Positions 26,924 through 35,368 are shown, counted from the first letter of the stretch. The stretch is DNA of 64,000 nucleotides from Aromatoleum aromaticum EbN1 (GCF_000025965.1 NC_006513.1:1116001-1180000), one strand, 5' to 3'. The notes: generated by a model not told the origin, from the letters alone. Translations and numbers: made by a program.

Positions 26924-28159
26924 ATTATCCTCGGTCAACTATTAGGCAAGGTCTGCCGCCGGGATCGGCCACCTGTGTGGCGGGCCGCGTACTTGAGTTT
27001 GCATAATTTCAGAGGCTTTCGAGGAATTTGAGGACAGCGTCGCTTGGGCGATAGCGTTTGCGCTTGGTCTCTGGCGGCGCGAGCGTATCGAGGGCACGTT
27101 CCTTCATTGCCAGGTCGGCCTCGACGTAGCCATGGGTCGTGACCGGGCTCTCGTGCCCCAGCCACAAGGCGATGACCGTGATGTCGACGCCGGCCTGCAA
27201 CAGATGCATGGCGGTCGTGTGCCTCCAGGAATGGGGCGATATTCTGCGCCCCGCCAGCCGCGGACACTGCGTCGTCGCCGCCGTGATCGCGAGGGCAAGT
27301 CGCTCGGCGACATTCGTGCGGGTCATCGCTCGCCCGCTGCGGTTGGGGACGAGCGGCTGGTCGGTGCGCAAATCTGCATACTTCAACCAGTGACGGATTT
27401 CGGCCGCCGTTTCCTTCCACAGCGGCACGGTTCGTTGCTTGCGCCCCTTGCCCTGCAGGCGCACCGAGGACGTCGCGCCGAGCGTGACATCGGCCACCCG
27501 GATGCCGATCATTTCGGAAACCCGCGCGCCGGTGTTGTAGAGCAACGCGAACATCACCCGATCACGGCGACCACACCAGGTGCTCGTGTCGGGGGCGGCG
27601 AGAACGGCTTGAACCTCATCGCGGGAGAGATACTCGAGCAGGGGCCGCTCGAAGCGTTTCATCGGGATCGCCAGGATCTGCTGCGCGAGTTGCAACGTCG
27701 GCGGGCATTGCAAGGCCACGTAATGGGCAAAGGCGCGCACCGCAGCCAGTCGTGCGTTGCGGCTGCGCACCGTGTGGTGGCGCTCGGTTTCGAGGTGGGC
27801 GAGGAAGTCGAGGACCAGTGCCGCATTGAAATCCCCCAGCGTCAGCTTGGCCGGTGGCTTGCCCCGTTCTCGTTCTGCATAGGTCAGCAGCAGCCGGAAG
27901 GTATCGCGATAGGCCCCGACCGTTCTCGGACTGGCGTTCTGTTGCTGGATCAGGCGTTCGGCAAAGAAGCGTTGGAGCAAGGCTCGGCAGGCATGGGTAC
28001 GTGGGCATGGTGGGCTCCTGTGGTGATGGATCGGACTCACAGGAAACACCATTTCTTATGGCAGGTTTGCAGACAGCACTGAGGGCTGAAACCCCCGCTG
28101 GCTCTAGGCTTCGGCGGCGGTAACGAGCAGACCTTGCCTAATAGTTGACCGAGGATAAT
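26924..28159. mobile_element. 1.24-kb unit: tyrosine recombinase gene between perfect 33-bp inverted repeats
   Basis: The 33-bp sequence at 26924-26956 (starting ATTATCCTCGGTCAACTATT) is repeated exactly as its complement at 28127-28159. The only gene inside is a tyrosine recombinase on the minus strand. The right repeat abuts the interrupted IS66 tnpC codons; the left abuts the IS91-like unit. It may be a small transposon-like element or an invertible cassette. Confidence 0.75.
27009..28052 (-). CDS. Tyrosine recombinase within the 33-bp inverted repeats
   Basis: Protein of 347 residues. The N-terminal core-binding domain reads SPRTVGAYRDTFRLLLTYAE. The catalytic set is R in NTGARVSEMIGIR, K in QGKGRKQRTVPLW, H-x-x-R in SPHSWRHTTAMHLL, H in ALWLGHESPVTTH and Tyr in HGYVEADL. 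It appears intact. The C-terminal KRYRPSDAVLKFLESL is basic. ATG 28052 lies 75 bp inside the right inverted repeat, so that repeat could also hold its promoter. The sequence differs clearly from the other tyrosine recombinase at 24479. Confidence 0.88.
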   Translation of the reverse strand: MVFPVSPIHHHRSPPCPRTHACRALLQRFFAERLIQQQNASPRTVGAYRDTFRLLLTYAERERGKPPAKLTLGDFNAALVLDFLAHLETERHHTVRSRNARLAAVRAFAHYVALQCPPTLQLAQQILAIPMKRFERPLLEYLSRDEVQAVLAAPDTSTWCGRRDRVMFALLYNTGARVSEMIGIRVADVTLGATSSVRLQGKGRKQRTVPLWKETAAEIRHWLKYADLRTDQPLVPNRSGRAMTRTNVAERLALAITAATTQCPRLAGRRISPHSWRHTTAMHLLQAGVDITVIALWLGHESPVTTHGYVEADLAMKERALDTLAPPETKRKRYRPSDAVLKFLESL

Positions 28160-29540
28160 TCTTGCCCAGAGCGATCGGGCGGATGGCGTTCTCGATCGGA
28201 TTATTGGCGATCGGCCAGTCGCCACGGCTCGCGTAACGCGCGAGCGCCGGCCAGCGCTTCAAGCTGTAGTCGATGGCACGGGCCAGCGCCGCGCCATCGG
28301 CCACGGTCTTGCGAGTCTGCACGAGCCACAGATACATCGCCTCCAGACGCGGGCGGGCGTACTGCGCGCGCAGTTCGGCGCGCGCCTCGATCGAGACGTC
28401 GCGCGCCTGCTCTTCGAGCGCATACAACTCGCCGATGCGCTGCAAAGCCTCGGCCGCCACCGGGCTCTGGTTGGCCTGATGCAGTTCGAAGTACTTGCGT
28501 CTTGCATGGGCCATGCAGGCCAACTCCCCGACCTGATTGCCGAAGAGCGCCTTGTAGGCGACGTAGTCATCGACCATGAGCATGCCCTTCCAGCCTTTCA
28601 GGAAGGCCTGGGGATATTGCCCGCCGCGCCCGGGCTGGTAATCGAAGATGATGATGGGCGGGTCGGCGCCGAGCGTGTTGCTGCGGTAGGCCCACAGATA
28701 CGCCCGCTTCGTCTTGCCGCGCCCCGGATCGAGTTGCTCGACGGGGGTTTCGTCCGCATGCAGCACCGTACCCGCCAACAGGTGCTCGCTCAGTCGGGCG
28801 TAGAGCGGCGACAGCGCCACCCCGATGCGCCCGAGCCACTCGGACTGCGTCGAGCGCGGTAGTGCCACATCGCTCCTCTGGGCGATCTGTTCGAGCCGGT
28901 ACAGCGGCAGATGATCGACGAACTTGCTCACCGTCACCCACGCCAGCAGCCCCGGCGCGGCCAGGCCGCCGTCGATGACCGCCGCCGGCACGGGGACGGC
29001 CGAGACCGTCTCTCAGTGGCGGCAGGCGTACTGCGGGCGGATGTGGCGATGCACGAAGAACTTGGCCGGGATGATGTCGAGCTGCTCGGAGACGTCTTCG
29101 CCGATCTTGACCAGATCCTGCCCGCACGTGCCGCAGCTGCAGGACTCGGGCTCGTGACGGTGTTCGATGCGCTCGAGGTGGGCCGGCAACGGCGGGCGGC
29201 CCGCGCGGGGGCGCTCGGGCGGAGCCTTCGGGGTCGCTGCAGCTTCGGATGCCTCGGCGTCGCGCAGCGCCTCGAGCCGGGCTTCGCAGGCGGTGAGGTC
29301 GGCCGCGAGCGTCTCGTCGAAGAGGTCCTTCATGCCCGCCGGCAGCGTTTCGCTGCTCGCGCCGAAGCGCAGGCGCTTGAGGGTGGCGATCTCGTGGACC
29401 AGGGCCTCGATCTTGAGCTTGCTCAGCTTGAGTTCCGCTTCCAGGCGGGCCACGTCGGCCGCCTGCGCGACCCACTTCTGAACCTGCTGCGCGAGTTCGG
29501 GCGGCAGGTCGAAAGCGGTCAGTTCGGCGGCGAAATCCAT
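28160..29540 (-). pseudogene. tnpC: IS66 transposase TnpC, N-terminal two thirds, with a nonsense codon
   Basis: It starts MDFAAELTAFDLPPELAQQ, has the leucine-rich coiled coil KLSKLKIEALVHEIATLKRL, a Zn-finger (CSCGTCG), and the DDE region (GTVLHADETPVEQLDPGRG, MLMVDDYVAYKALFG, ANNPIENAIRPIALGKN). An in-frame TGA at 29013-29015 follows YACRH, where the family has CRHC; the frame is otherwise open through it. The coding sequence is then cut at 28160 by the insertion. The transposase is therefore inactivated twice. Confidence 0.88.
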
Positions 29541-29637
29541 GCCGGAATTATACCCGAAGAGTGCGCCAAACCCCAGCATTCACAAGGGTTTCAGGCCAAT
29601 TTTATGCAACTGATGGTGGACCGTGTCGGCGCCCCGA

Positions 29638-29976
29638 TCACACCCGCCAGTGCGCCGGGGCGGCGGCGCTCAGGCGCTGCCATTGCACCCCCGCCACGAG
29701 CCACTGCCACTGCTCGGCCGACAGCGCGAACACCGCCGTATCGGCAGCGGGCCAACTGAAGCTGCCCCGATGCAGACGCCGCTGACTCAGCCACACCCCG
29801 GTGCCATCCCACAGCAGCACCTTCAGGCGCGTGCGGGCCCGGTTGATGAAGGCGTACGCACTGCCATCGCACGGCGCGCGGCCCAGGCTGTTCTGCAGTC
29901 GTGCAGACAGACCGTCGATGCCCAGACGCATGTCGATCGGCTCGACCGCGAGCCAGATCTGCTCCGGCGGAATCAT
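29638..29976 (-). CDS. tnpB: IS66 accessory protein TnpB
   Basis: Protein of 112 residues with the IS66 Orf2 signature: PPEQIWLAVEPIDMRLGIDG, YAFINRARTRLKVLLWDGTG and GSFSWPAAD. Its ATG at 29976 overlaps the stop codon of tnpA (ATGA), as usual in IS66 operons. It is required with TnpA for IS66 transposition, and it appears intact although tnpC is broken. Confidence 0.92.
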   Translation of the reverse strand: MIPPEQIWLAVEPIDMRLGIDGLSARLQNSLGRAPCDGSAYAFINRARTRLKVLLWDGTGVWLSQRRLHRGSFSWPAADTAVFALSAEQWQWLVAGVQWQRLSAAAPAHWRV

Positions 29977-30302
29977 CACGTCGCCCCGTGCGCGAGCACC
30001 TCGGCGAGCCACGACGCCGGCGGCAGCGCACCGAACTGCAGGCACCAGCCCGACGGGCTGCACAGCGACAGCACCTCCCCCGCTTGCCGCGGCGCCGTGA
30101 CGCCGACAGGACGGGCCGCCACCAACGTCAGGACCGAATCCACCTCGCGCGCTGACTCGTGGCGCGACCGCCGAATCCAGTACCCCAGGGATTTACTGCT
30201 CACGCCATGCTCGGCGCTATAGGCCGCCTGTGTCTGACCACTGCGGCGCCACCGCTCCACGTGCTCGCGCCAGCGCGCAACGCGCTCCGATTGTGTGCTC
30301 AT
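29976..30302 (-). CDS. tnpA: IS66 accessory protein TnpA
   Basis: Protein of 108 residues from ATG 30302. The helix-turn-helix-like N-terminus reads WREHVERWRRSGQTQAAYSAEHG and SSKSLGYWIRR, typical of IS66 Orf1. CCAGGAG precedes the start. The right terminal repeat of the element (ending 30377) is 75 bp upstream, so the IS promoter lies in that short gap. Confidence 0.9.
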   Translation of the reverse strand: MSTQSERVARWREHVERWRRSGQTQAAYSAEHGVSSKSLGYWIRRSRHESAREVDSVLTLVAARPVGVTAPRQAGEVLSLCSPSGWCLQFGALPPASWLAEVLAHGAT

Positions 30303-30417
30303 CACGAACTCCTGGTGAAAATCAGGAGTGTCGACAAAACCGCGGGGCTGTTACAGGTGGGAGCGGCGGACGCTTACTTTCGGGTCTCCTCCGTATCGGA
30401 ATTTTTCGGTCTGGGTA

Positions 30418-31572
30418 TTACTGCGCATGGTCGCGGATCATGTTGCGGGCGATGACGAGTTGCTGGATCTGCGTCGTGCCTTCGAAGATGCGGAACAGGC
30501 GCACGTCACGGTAGAAGCGCTCGATGCCGTATTCGGCCAGGTACCCGGCGCCGCCGAAGATCTGCACCGCCCGATCGGCGACACGGCCGCACATTTCCGA
30601 GGCGAAGAGCTTCGCGCACGCGGCTTCGGTGCCGACGTCGAGCCCGTCGTCGCGGCGCCGTGCTGCGTCGAGCACCATGCTGCGCGCCGCATAGATCTCG
30701 GCCTTGCTGTCGGCGAGCATCGCCTGGATCAGCTGGAACTCGGCGATCGGCTTGCCGAACTGCTTGCGTTCGAGCGCGTAGCGCAGCGCGTCGTCGAGCA
30801 TGCGTTCGGCGACACCGACGCATACTGCGGCGATGTTGATGCGACCCTTGTCGAGCACTTTCATCGCAGTCTTGAAGCCGACTTCCTCGCGTCCGCCGAT
30901 CAGGTTCGCGGCCGGCACGCGGCAGTCGTCGAAGATCACGTCGCAGATGTGCGCGCCTTTCTGGCCCATCTTCCTGTCGATCGGCCCGAGCGACAAGCCC
31001 GGCGTGCCCTGCTCGACGATGAACGCCGAGATGCCGTGAGCGCCGTGCGAGTCCGGCGTCGTGCGGGCCATCACCGTGAAGATGCCGGCTTCCGGCGCAT
31101 TCGTGATGTAGCGCTTCGTGCCGTTGAGCACGTAGCAGTCGCCGTCGCGGCGCGCGCTGGTGCGCAGGCTGGCGGCGTCCGAGCCGCTGTCGGGTTCGGT
31201 CAGCGCGAACGAACCGATGATTTCGCCGGACGCGAGCTTCGGCAGGTAATGGCGTTTTTGCTCTTCAGTGCCATCGATGACGATGCCCTGGGCGCCGATG
31301 CCGTTGTTGGTCGCGAACAGCGAACGGAAGCACGGCGAAGTCTTGCCGATCTCGAAGGTCGCGAGGACTTCTTCTTCCATCGTCAGCCCCATGCCATCGT
31401 ATTCCTCGGGAATCGACAGGCCGAAGAGGCCGAGTTCCTTCATCTCGTCGACGAGCTCCTGCGGGATCTGGTCGGTTTCGGCGACGTGGGCTTCCTGCGG
31501 CACGAGGCGTTCGCGCACGAAGCGCGAGATCGTGCCGAGAAGAATGTTCAGAGTCTCCTGATCGCGGATCAT
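30418..31572 (-). CDS. badJ: Acyl-CoA dehydrogenase of the cyclohexanecarboxylate cluster
   Basis: FAD-dependent acyl-CoA dehydrogenase of 384 residues. Visible are FALTEPDSGSDAASL, YVLNGTKRYITNAPEAGIF and the base loop RIFEGTTQIQQL with Glu364 in the usual position. It is third in the badH-badI-badJ order on the minus strand, 108 bp after badI. In Rhodopseudomonas palustris a gene in this position is badJ, whose exact substrate is less settled than those of its neighbours; cyclic or dicarboxylic acyl-CoA is plausible. Only 40 bp separate its stop codon from the end of IS66. Confidence 0.8.
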   Translation of the reverse strand: MIRDQETLNILLGTISRFVRERLVPQEAHVAETDQIPQELVDEMKELGLFGLSIPEEYDGMGLTMEEEVLATFEIGKTSPCFRSLFATNNGIGAQGIVIDGTEEQKRHYLPKLASGEIIGSFALTEPDSGSDAASLRTSARRDGDCYVLNGTKRYITNAPEAGIFTVMARTTPDSHGAHGISAFIVEQGTPGLSLGPIDRKMGQKGAHICDVIFDDCRVPAANLIGGREEVGFKTAMKVLDKGRINIAAVCVGVAERMLDDALRYALERKQFGKPIAEFQLIQAMLADSKAEIYAARSMVLDAARRRDDGLDVGTEAACAKLFASEMCGRVADRAVQIFGGAGYLAEYGIERFYRDVRLFRIFEGTTQIQQLVIARNMIRDHAQ

Positions 31573-31680
31573 GTCCTATTCCCTCTCCGGTCTGATGGTG
31601 CGTTGTGGTTTTTGCTGCGAAGCGCCGCCGCCCGGCCGGCAATCGGTCACCGGTCCGGGCGGCAGCGCCTGCGCGAGCGC

Positions 31681-32463
31681 TTACTTGACGTATTTGCGGA
31701 ACTCGGGCTTGCGCTTCTCGCGGAACGCGTTGCCGCCTTCGGCCGATTCGGCCGTCTCGTAATACAGCTTCAGCGCGTGCATCGCGAGGCCGCCCATGCC
31801 GCGGATCATCTCGGTATCGACGTTGAACGACTTTTTCGCCAGCGCGATCGCAGTCGGGCTCTTCTCGACGATCTCGTCGCACCACTTTTTCACTTCGGCG
31901 TCGAGTTGGTCATGCGGCACCACCGCATTGACGAGGCCCATCGCGAGCGCTTCCTGCGCAGTGTAGCGGCGGCACAGATACCAGATCTCGCGCGCCTTCT
32001 TCTCACCGACGACACGCGCGAGCAGCGCCGTGCCGAAGCCGGGGTCGACCGAGCCGACGCGCGGGCCGGCCTGGCCGAGCTGCGCCTTTTCCGAGGCAAT
32101 CGCAAGGTCGCAGACCGTCACGAGCACGTTGCCCCCGCCGATGGCAAAACCATTCACGCGCGCGATCACCGGCTTGGCGATGTCGCGGATCGCGCTCTGC
32201 ATCTCCTCGACCGGCAGGCCGATCACGCCGCGGCCGCCGTAGCCGCCGTCCTGCGTGCCCTGGTCACCGCCGGTGCAGAACGCCTTGTCGCCCGCGCCGG
32301 TCAGCACGACGACGCCGATCTGGCGATCGAAATCCGCGTCCTTCAGCGCGTGGATAATTTCCTCGCAGGTCTGCGCGCGGAACGCGTTGTACTGCGCCGG
32401 ACGGTTGATCATGATCGTCGCGATGCCGTCTTCCTTCGTGTACAGAATGTCCTGGTATTCCAT
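31681..32463 (-). CDS. badI: 2-Ketocyclohexanecarboxyl-CoA hydrolase (ring-opening crotonase)
   Basis: Crotonase-fold protein of 260 residues. It resembles MenB-type enzymes: GDKAFCTGGDQGTQDGGYGG, NGFAIGGGNVLVTVCDLA and PRVGSVDPGFGTALLARVVG with a Ser-x-Asp pair, and REIWYLCRRYTAQEAL. It has no Glu in the GGGCE position of hydratases (here GGGNV), which agrees with a hydrolase rather than a hydratase. In the known pathway BadI cleaves 2-ketocyclohexane-1-carboxyl-CoA to pimelyl-CoA. It is 44 bp after badH in the same operon. Confidence 0.88.
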   Translation of the reverse strand: MEYQDILYTKEDGIATIMINRPAQYNAFRAQTCEEIIHALKDADFDRQIGVVVLTGAGDKAFCTGGDQGTQDGGYGGRGVIGLPVEEMQSAIRDIAKPVIARVNGFAIGGGNVLVTVCDLAIASEKAQLGQAGPRVGSVDPGFGTALLARVVGEKKAREIWYLCRRYTAQEALAMGLVNAVVPHDQLDAEVKKWCDEIVEKSPTAIALAKKSFNVDTEMIRGMGGLAMHALKLYYETAESAEGGNAFREKRKPEFRKYVK

Positions 32464-32507
32464 TTTGATTTCCTCTGAATGTTAGATTGGGGGTCGCGAG
32501 TCCGCGC

Positions 32508-33275
32508 TCAACCAGCCATCGTCAGGCCGCCGGACACGCTCAGCACCTGGCCGGTGATGAAGGACGCGTCGTCGCTCGACAGGAACAGAATCGCCCCAGG
32601 CAGGTCGTCGGGCTGGCCGAGCCGCCCGAACGGCACCGCGCGCGTGAAGGCGGTGCGCAGCTTGTCGCCCTTCTCGCCTTCGCCGCAGATGTCGTCGAGC
32701 AGCGGCGTATCGGTCGGGCCGGGGCACACGACGTTGACGCTGATCTGCTGGCGGGCGAGTTCACGCGCCATCGTCTTCGAGAACGCGATCAGTCCGCCCT
32801 TGCAGAACGAATACACCGCCTCGCCGGACGAGCCGCCACGGCCGGCGTCCGACGCGATGTTGACGATGCGGCCCGCGCCGCGCTCGACCATGCCCTTGGC
32901 GACGGCGTGATGCATGTACAGGGCGCCATACAGGTTGATCGCGACGATCTTGTCCCACAGCGGCTTGTCGGTGCTGAGGAAATTGCCGATCTTGTCCCAG
33001 CCGGCGTTATTGACCAGCACGTCGGTCGGGCCGAGCGCCTGCTCGGCGGCGCTCACCGCGGTGATCACCGAGTCCTGGCTCGTCAGATCGACCGCGAACG
33101 CCTGGGCGTTGCCGCCTTTCGCGCGGATATCCGCAGCGACCGTTTCGGCCGCTTCGCGGTTGATGTCGAACACCGCGACTTTCGCGCCTTCTTCGCCGAA
33201 GCGGCGGCAGATTGCCGAACCGATGCCACCTGCGCCGCCGGTGACGATCGCGACTTTGTCCTTGATTCCTCTCAT
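32508..33275 (-). CDS. badH: 2-Hydroxycyclohexanecarboxyl-CoA dehydrogenase (SDR)
   Basis: SDR of 255 residues with TGGAGGIG nucleotide loop, NNAGWDKIG, NIASDAGRGGSSG and the catalytic YSFCK. It ends with TGQVLSVSGGLTMAG. ATG 33275 (MRGIKDKVAIVTG) has AGGAGG upstream; a much longer upstream frame is rejected. In the pathway it oxidises 2-hydroxycyclohexane-1-carboxyl-CoA to the 2-keto thioester with NAD+. It is first gene of badHIJ and divergent from badR, with about 100 bp between them. Confidence 0.88.
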   Translation of the reverse strand: MRGIKDKVAIVTGGAGGIGSAICRRFGEEGAKVAVFDINREAAETVAADIRAKGGNAQAFAVDLTSQDSVITAVSAAEQALGPTDVLVNNAGWDKIGNFLSTDKPLWDKIVAINLYGALYMHHAVAKGMVERGAGRIVNIASDAGRGGSSGEAVYSFCKGGLIAFSKTMARELARQQISVNVVCPGPTDTPLLDDICGEGEKGDKLRTAFTRAVPFGRLGQPDDLPGAILFLSSDDASFITGQVLSVSGGLTMAG

Positions 33276-33378
33276 CTGTGCTTCCTCCTGTTGGATACCG
33301 CTCAATTTCCGACCCGTTTGCGTCCGGGCTGCTGTTTGCGTTTCAATGGGCGCCGTTCGAACCCTGCCCGTCCATCCG

Positions 33379-33849
33379 ATGACCGACGCTTCCGCCGCCA
33401 AGAACCTCGCCACGATCGAGATCAGCAACCGCCTGTTTTTCCGCTTCTTCCAGGCGGCCAACACGCTGCACACCAAAGGCACGCAGGCGCTCGACGAGTT
33501 CGGCGTGACGACGCAGCAGTGGTCGGTGCTCGGCGCGCTGTCCCGCCCGAAGGCAAAGGACGGCATGGGCATCAACGAGCTCTCCCGCTTCCTGCTCGTC
33601 AGCCGCCAGAACCTGTCCGGCCTGCTGACCCGCCTCGAACGCGACGGCCTGATCGAACGCGTGACCAGCGAGGAAGATCGCCGCTCGCGCAAGGTCAGGC
33701 TCAGCCCCAAGGGCGAAGACCTGTGGATCAAGCTCGCCGAGCCGATTCACGCGTTCTACGACCAGGCGCTCAAAGGCTTCTCGTTCGACGACCGCCTGCA
33801 ATTCATCCATTACGTCAGCCTGCTGCAGCGCAACATGGCGAAGCTGTAG
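33379..33849 (+). CDS. badR: MarR-family regulator of the alicyclic cluster
   Basis: MarR-type winged-helix protein of 156 residues if started at ATG 33379 (MTDASAAKNLATIE); ATG 33346 in the same frame is possible, and neither has a clear ribosome-binding site. The wing region is visible as VSRQNLSGLLTRLERDGLIERVTSEEDRRSRKVRLSPKG. It is divergent from badH. In R. palustris BadR represses the cyclohexanecarboxylate genes and responds to a CoA-thioester intermediate. The palindromes between aliB and aliA are candidate operators. Confidence 0.85.
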   Translation: MTDASAAKNLATIEISNRLFFRFFQAANTLHTKGTQALDEFGVTTQQWSVLGALSRPKAKDGMGINELSRFLLVSRQNLSGLLTRLERDGLIERVTSEEDRRSRKVRLSPKGEDLWIKLAEPIHAFYDQALKGFSFDDRLQFIHYVSLLQRNMAKL

Positions 33850-33951
33850 GGCGGAAAAGCGCAGCGCCTTCCGCCGAATGCGAACCGCCGATGCCGCCCG
33901 GTACCGCCCGGCACCACACATCCGGCGGATAACGCCTTCGGCTCATCCGCC
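33850..33951. terminator. Two hairpins between convergent badR and aliB
   Basis: GGCGGAA (33850-33856) pairs with TTCCGCC (33869-33875), and GGCGGAT (33924-33930) pairs with ATCCGCC (33945-33951). The second resembles the common REP-like GGCGGATAACGCC...ATCCGCC units of proteobacteria. There is no U-run. Bidirectional termination or mRNA protection is likely. Confidence 0.55.
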
Positions 33952-33985
33952 CTACGCTCCGTCACGACCTGTTGCATACACGCCG

Positions 33986-35134
33986 TCAGATCTCGTGCGC
34001 CGCGAGCTTCTCGCGCCCGATGATCATCTTCATGATGTTCGCGGTGCCGTCACCGATCTGCAGTCCCATGACGTCCCGGTAGCGCTGACCGAAGTCGTAG
34101 TCGCTCGCATAGCCGCCATGGCCGTGCGTGAGCAGGCACTGGTGGATGATTTCGCACGCCAGCTTCGGCGCCCACCACTTGCACATCGCGGCTTCCGACG
34201 TGTGCGGCAGCCCCTGATCCTTGAGCCACAACGTGCGCAGGCATAGCGCACGGCAGGCTTCGTACATCGTCTCGGCTTCGGCGAGCGGGAACGTCACGCC
34301 CTGGAAGTCGCCGATCTTCTTGCCGAACGCCTCGCGCTCCTGGATGTAGCGCCAGGTCTCGTCGAGCGACGCGCGCACGACGCCCATGCACTGCAGGCCG
34401 ATCAGCGCACGGCTGTAATCGAAGCCCTGCATCACCTGGATGAAGCCCTGTCCCTCATTGCCGAGCATCATGTCGGCGGATACGCGCACGTCATCGAAGA
34501 AGATCGAGCCGCGGCCGACCGGACGCGTGCCGATGTCGTCGAACGCGGTCCGCGTGATGCCGGGCAGGTCCATCGGCACGAGGAACGCGCTGATGCCGCG
34601 GGCACGCTCGGCCTCGCTGCCGGTGCGCGCGAACACCACCGCGACATCGGACTGCGTCGCCATCGAGATCGACGTCTTCTCGCCGTTGAGCACGAAGTCG
34701 TTGCCGTCGCGCACCGCCTTGAGCTTCAGGCGCGCGGCGTCGGACCCCGCGGAGGGCTCGGTCAGCGCGATCGCGATCGTCTTGTGTCCGGCGATCACCT
34801 GGCCCAGCCACTCCTTCGCGATGTCGGGCCGCGCATGGCCGGCCACGATCTGGCCGCACAGCGACGTGAGCAGGTTCACATATGAGACGTTGAAGTCGCC
34901 GTACGAGATTTGCTCGAGCAGCAGCCCGCTGGTGAGGCAGTCGACGCCGAGCCCGCCGTGCTCCTCGGACAACTCCGGACCGAGAAAACCCAGTTCGCCC
35001 ATGTCGCGGATCACTTCGCGCTCGATGCGCTCGGCCTTTTCGCGCGCCTTGTAGCCCGGCGCCAAGCGTTCGCGGGCAAAGCGGTTCGCGGTGTCAACGA
35101 GCGCCTGTTGCTCGGGGCTGAGACTGAAATCCAT
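33986..35134 (-). CDS. aliB: Cyclohexanecarboxyl-CoA dehydrogenase
   Basis: Acyl-CoA dehydrogenase family protein of 382 residues. Visible are IALTEPSAGSDAARLKL, FVLNGEKTSISMA, GGYASDYDFGQRYRDVMG and LQIGDGTANIMK. In the last motif Asp362 replaces the usual catalytic Glu (EGT to DGT), a feature that separates it from BadJ and fits the cyclohexanecarboxyl-CoA dehydrogenase branch, which introduces a ring double bond to give cyclohex-1-ene-1-carboxyl-CoA. ATG 35134 (MDFSLSPEQ) has AAGGAGG upstream and is preferred to ATG 35152. It is divergent from aliA across a 401-bp AT-rich region. Confidence 0.87.
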   Translation of the reverse strand: MDFSLSPEQQALVDTANRFARERLAPGYKAREKAERIEREVIRDMGELGFLGPELSEEHGGLGVDCLTSGLLLEQISYGDFNVSYVNLLTSLCGQIVAGHARPDIAKEWLGQVIAGHKTIAIALTEPSAGSDAARLKLKAVRDGNDFVLNGEKTSISMATQSDVAVVFARTGSEAERARGISAFLVPMDLPGITRTAFDDIGTRPVGRGSIFFDDVRVSADMMLGNEGQGFIQVMQGFDYSRALIGLQCMGVVRASLDETWRYIQEREAFGKKIGDFQGVTFPLAEAETMYEACRALCLRTLWLKDQGLPHTSEAAMCKWWAPKLACEIIHQCLLTHGHGGYASDYDFGQRYRDVMGLQIGDGTANIMKMIIGREKLAAHEI

Positions 35135-35161
35135 TTTTCTCCTCCTTATCAAGTCCGACGG

Positions 35162-35200
35162 ATTCTAGGAAGCTCTCGGGTTTTGTGTCAATAGCTTGAC
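35162..35200 (-). promoter_or_regulatory. aliB promoter with overlapping palindrome
   Basis: On the minus strand TTGACA (35186-35191) and TAGAAT (35162-35167) are separated by 18 bp, a good sigma-70 promoter 28 bp from the aliB start. The -35 lies in the perfect palindrome GTCAATAGCTTGAC (35187-35200), a candidate MarR-type (BadR) operator. Confidence 0.6.
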
Positions 35201-35331
35201 TTATTTTCATACGTAACAGAGCTCTTATGATGTCTGAAATAACAATTTATAAATATAAAATTCAACAGATTACATAGATTTCCTCGAATGATTCCCGGGC
35301 CATCCCCGAACGGTGCATATTGGTTTTTATA

Positions 35332-35368
35332 TCAAACTATTGACTTAAAAATTTCCGGACGCTACTTT
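35332..35368 (+). promoter_or_regulatory. aliA promoter with overlapping palindrome
   Basis: TTGACT (35340-35345), a 17-bp spacer and TACTTT (35363-35368) form a sigma-70 promoter for aliA. The -35 overlaps TCAAACTATTGA (35332-35343), which shares the TCAA-N4-TTGA form of the aliB palindrome. The 140 bp between the two palindromes is AT-rich with no gene. A leader of about 160 bases separates this promoter from aliA. Confidence 0.6.

Larger units (their letters stand above)
24087..30377. mobile_element. IS66-family element, interrupted by a 3.85-kb insertion
   Basis: The termini are inverted repeats beginning GTAAGCGTCCGCCGCTCCCA (24087 inwards, and the complement ending at 30377), the GTAA ends typical of IS66. 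Inside, on the minus strand, are tnpA, tnpB and a split tnpC. No 8-bp target duplication is seen: the left flank is ISAs1 DNA and the right flank is sequence next to badJ, so flanking DNA was probably lost. The inner insertion (about 24310-28159) shows AATT at both junctions. Confidence 0.85.

Noticed and set aside
32914-33378. Longer start for the MarR regulator
   Set aside because: The upstream frame lies antisense to badH and has no MarR similarity.
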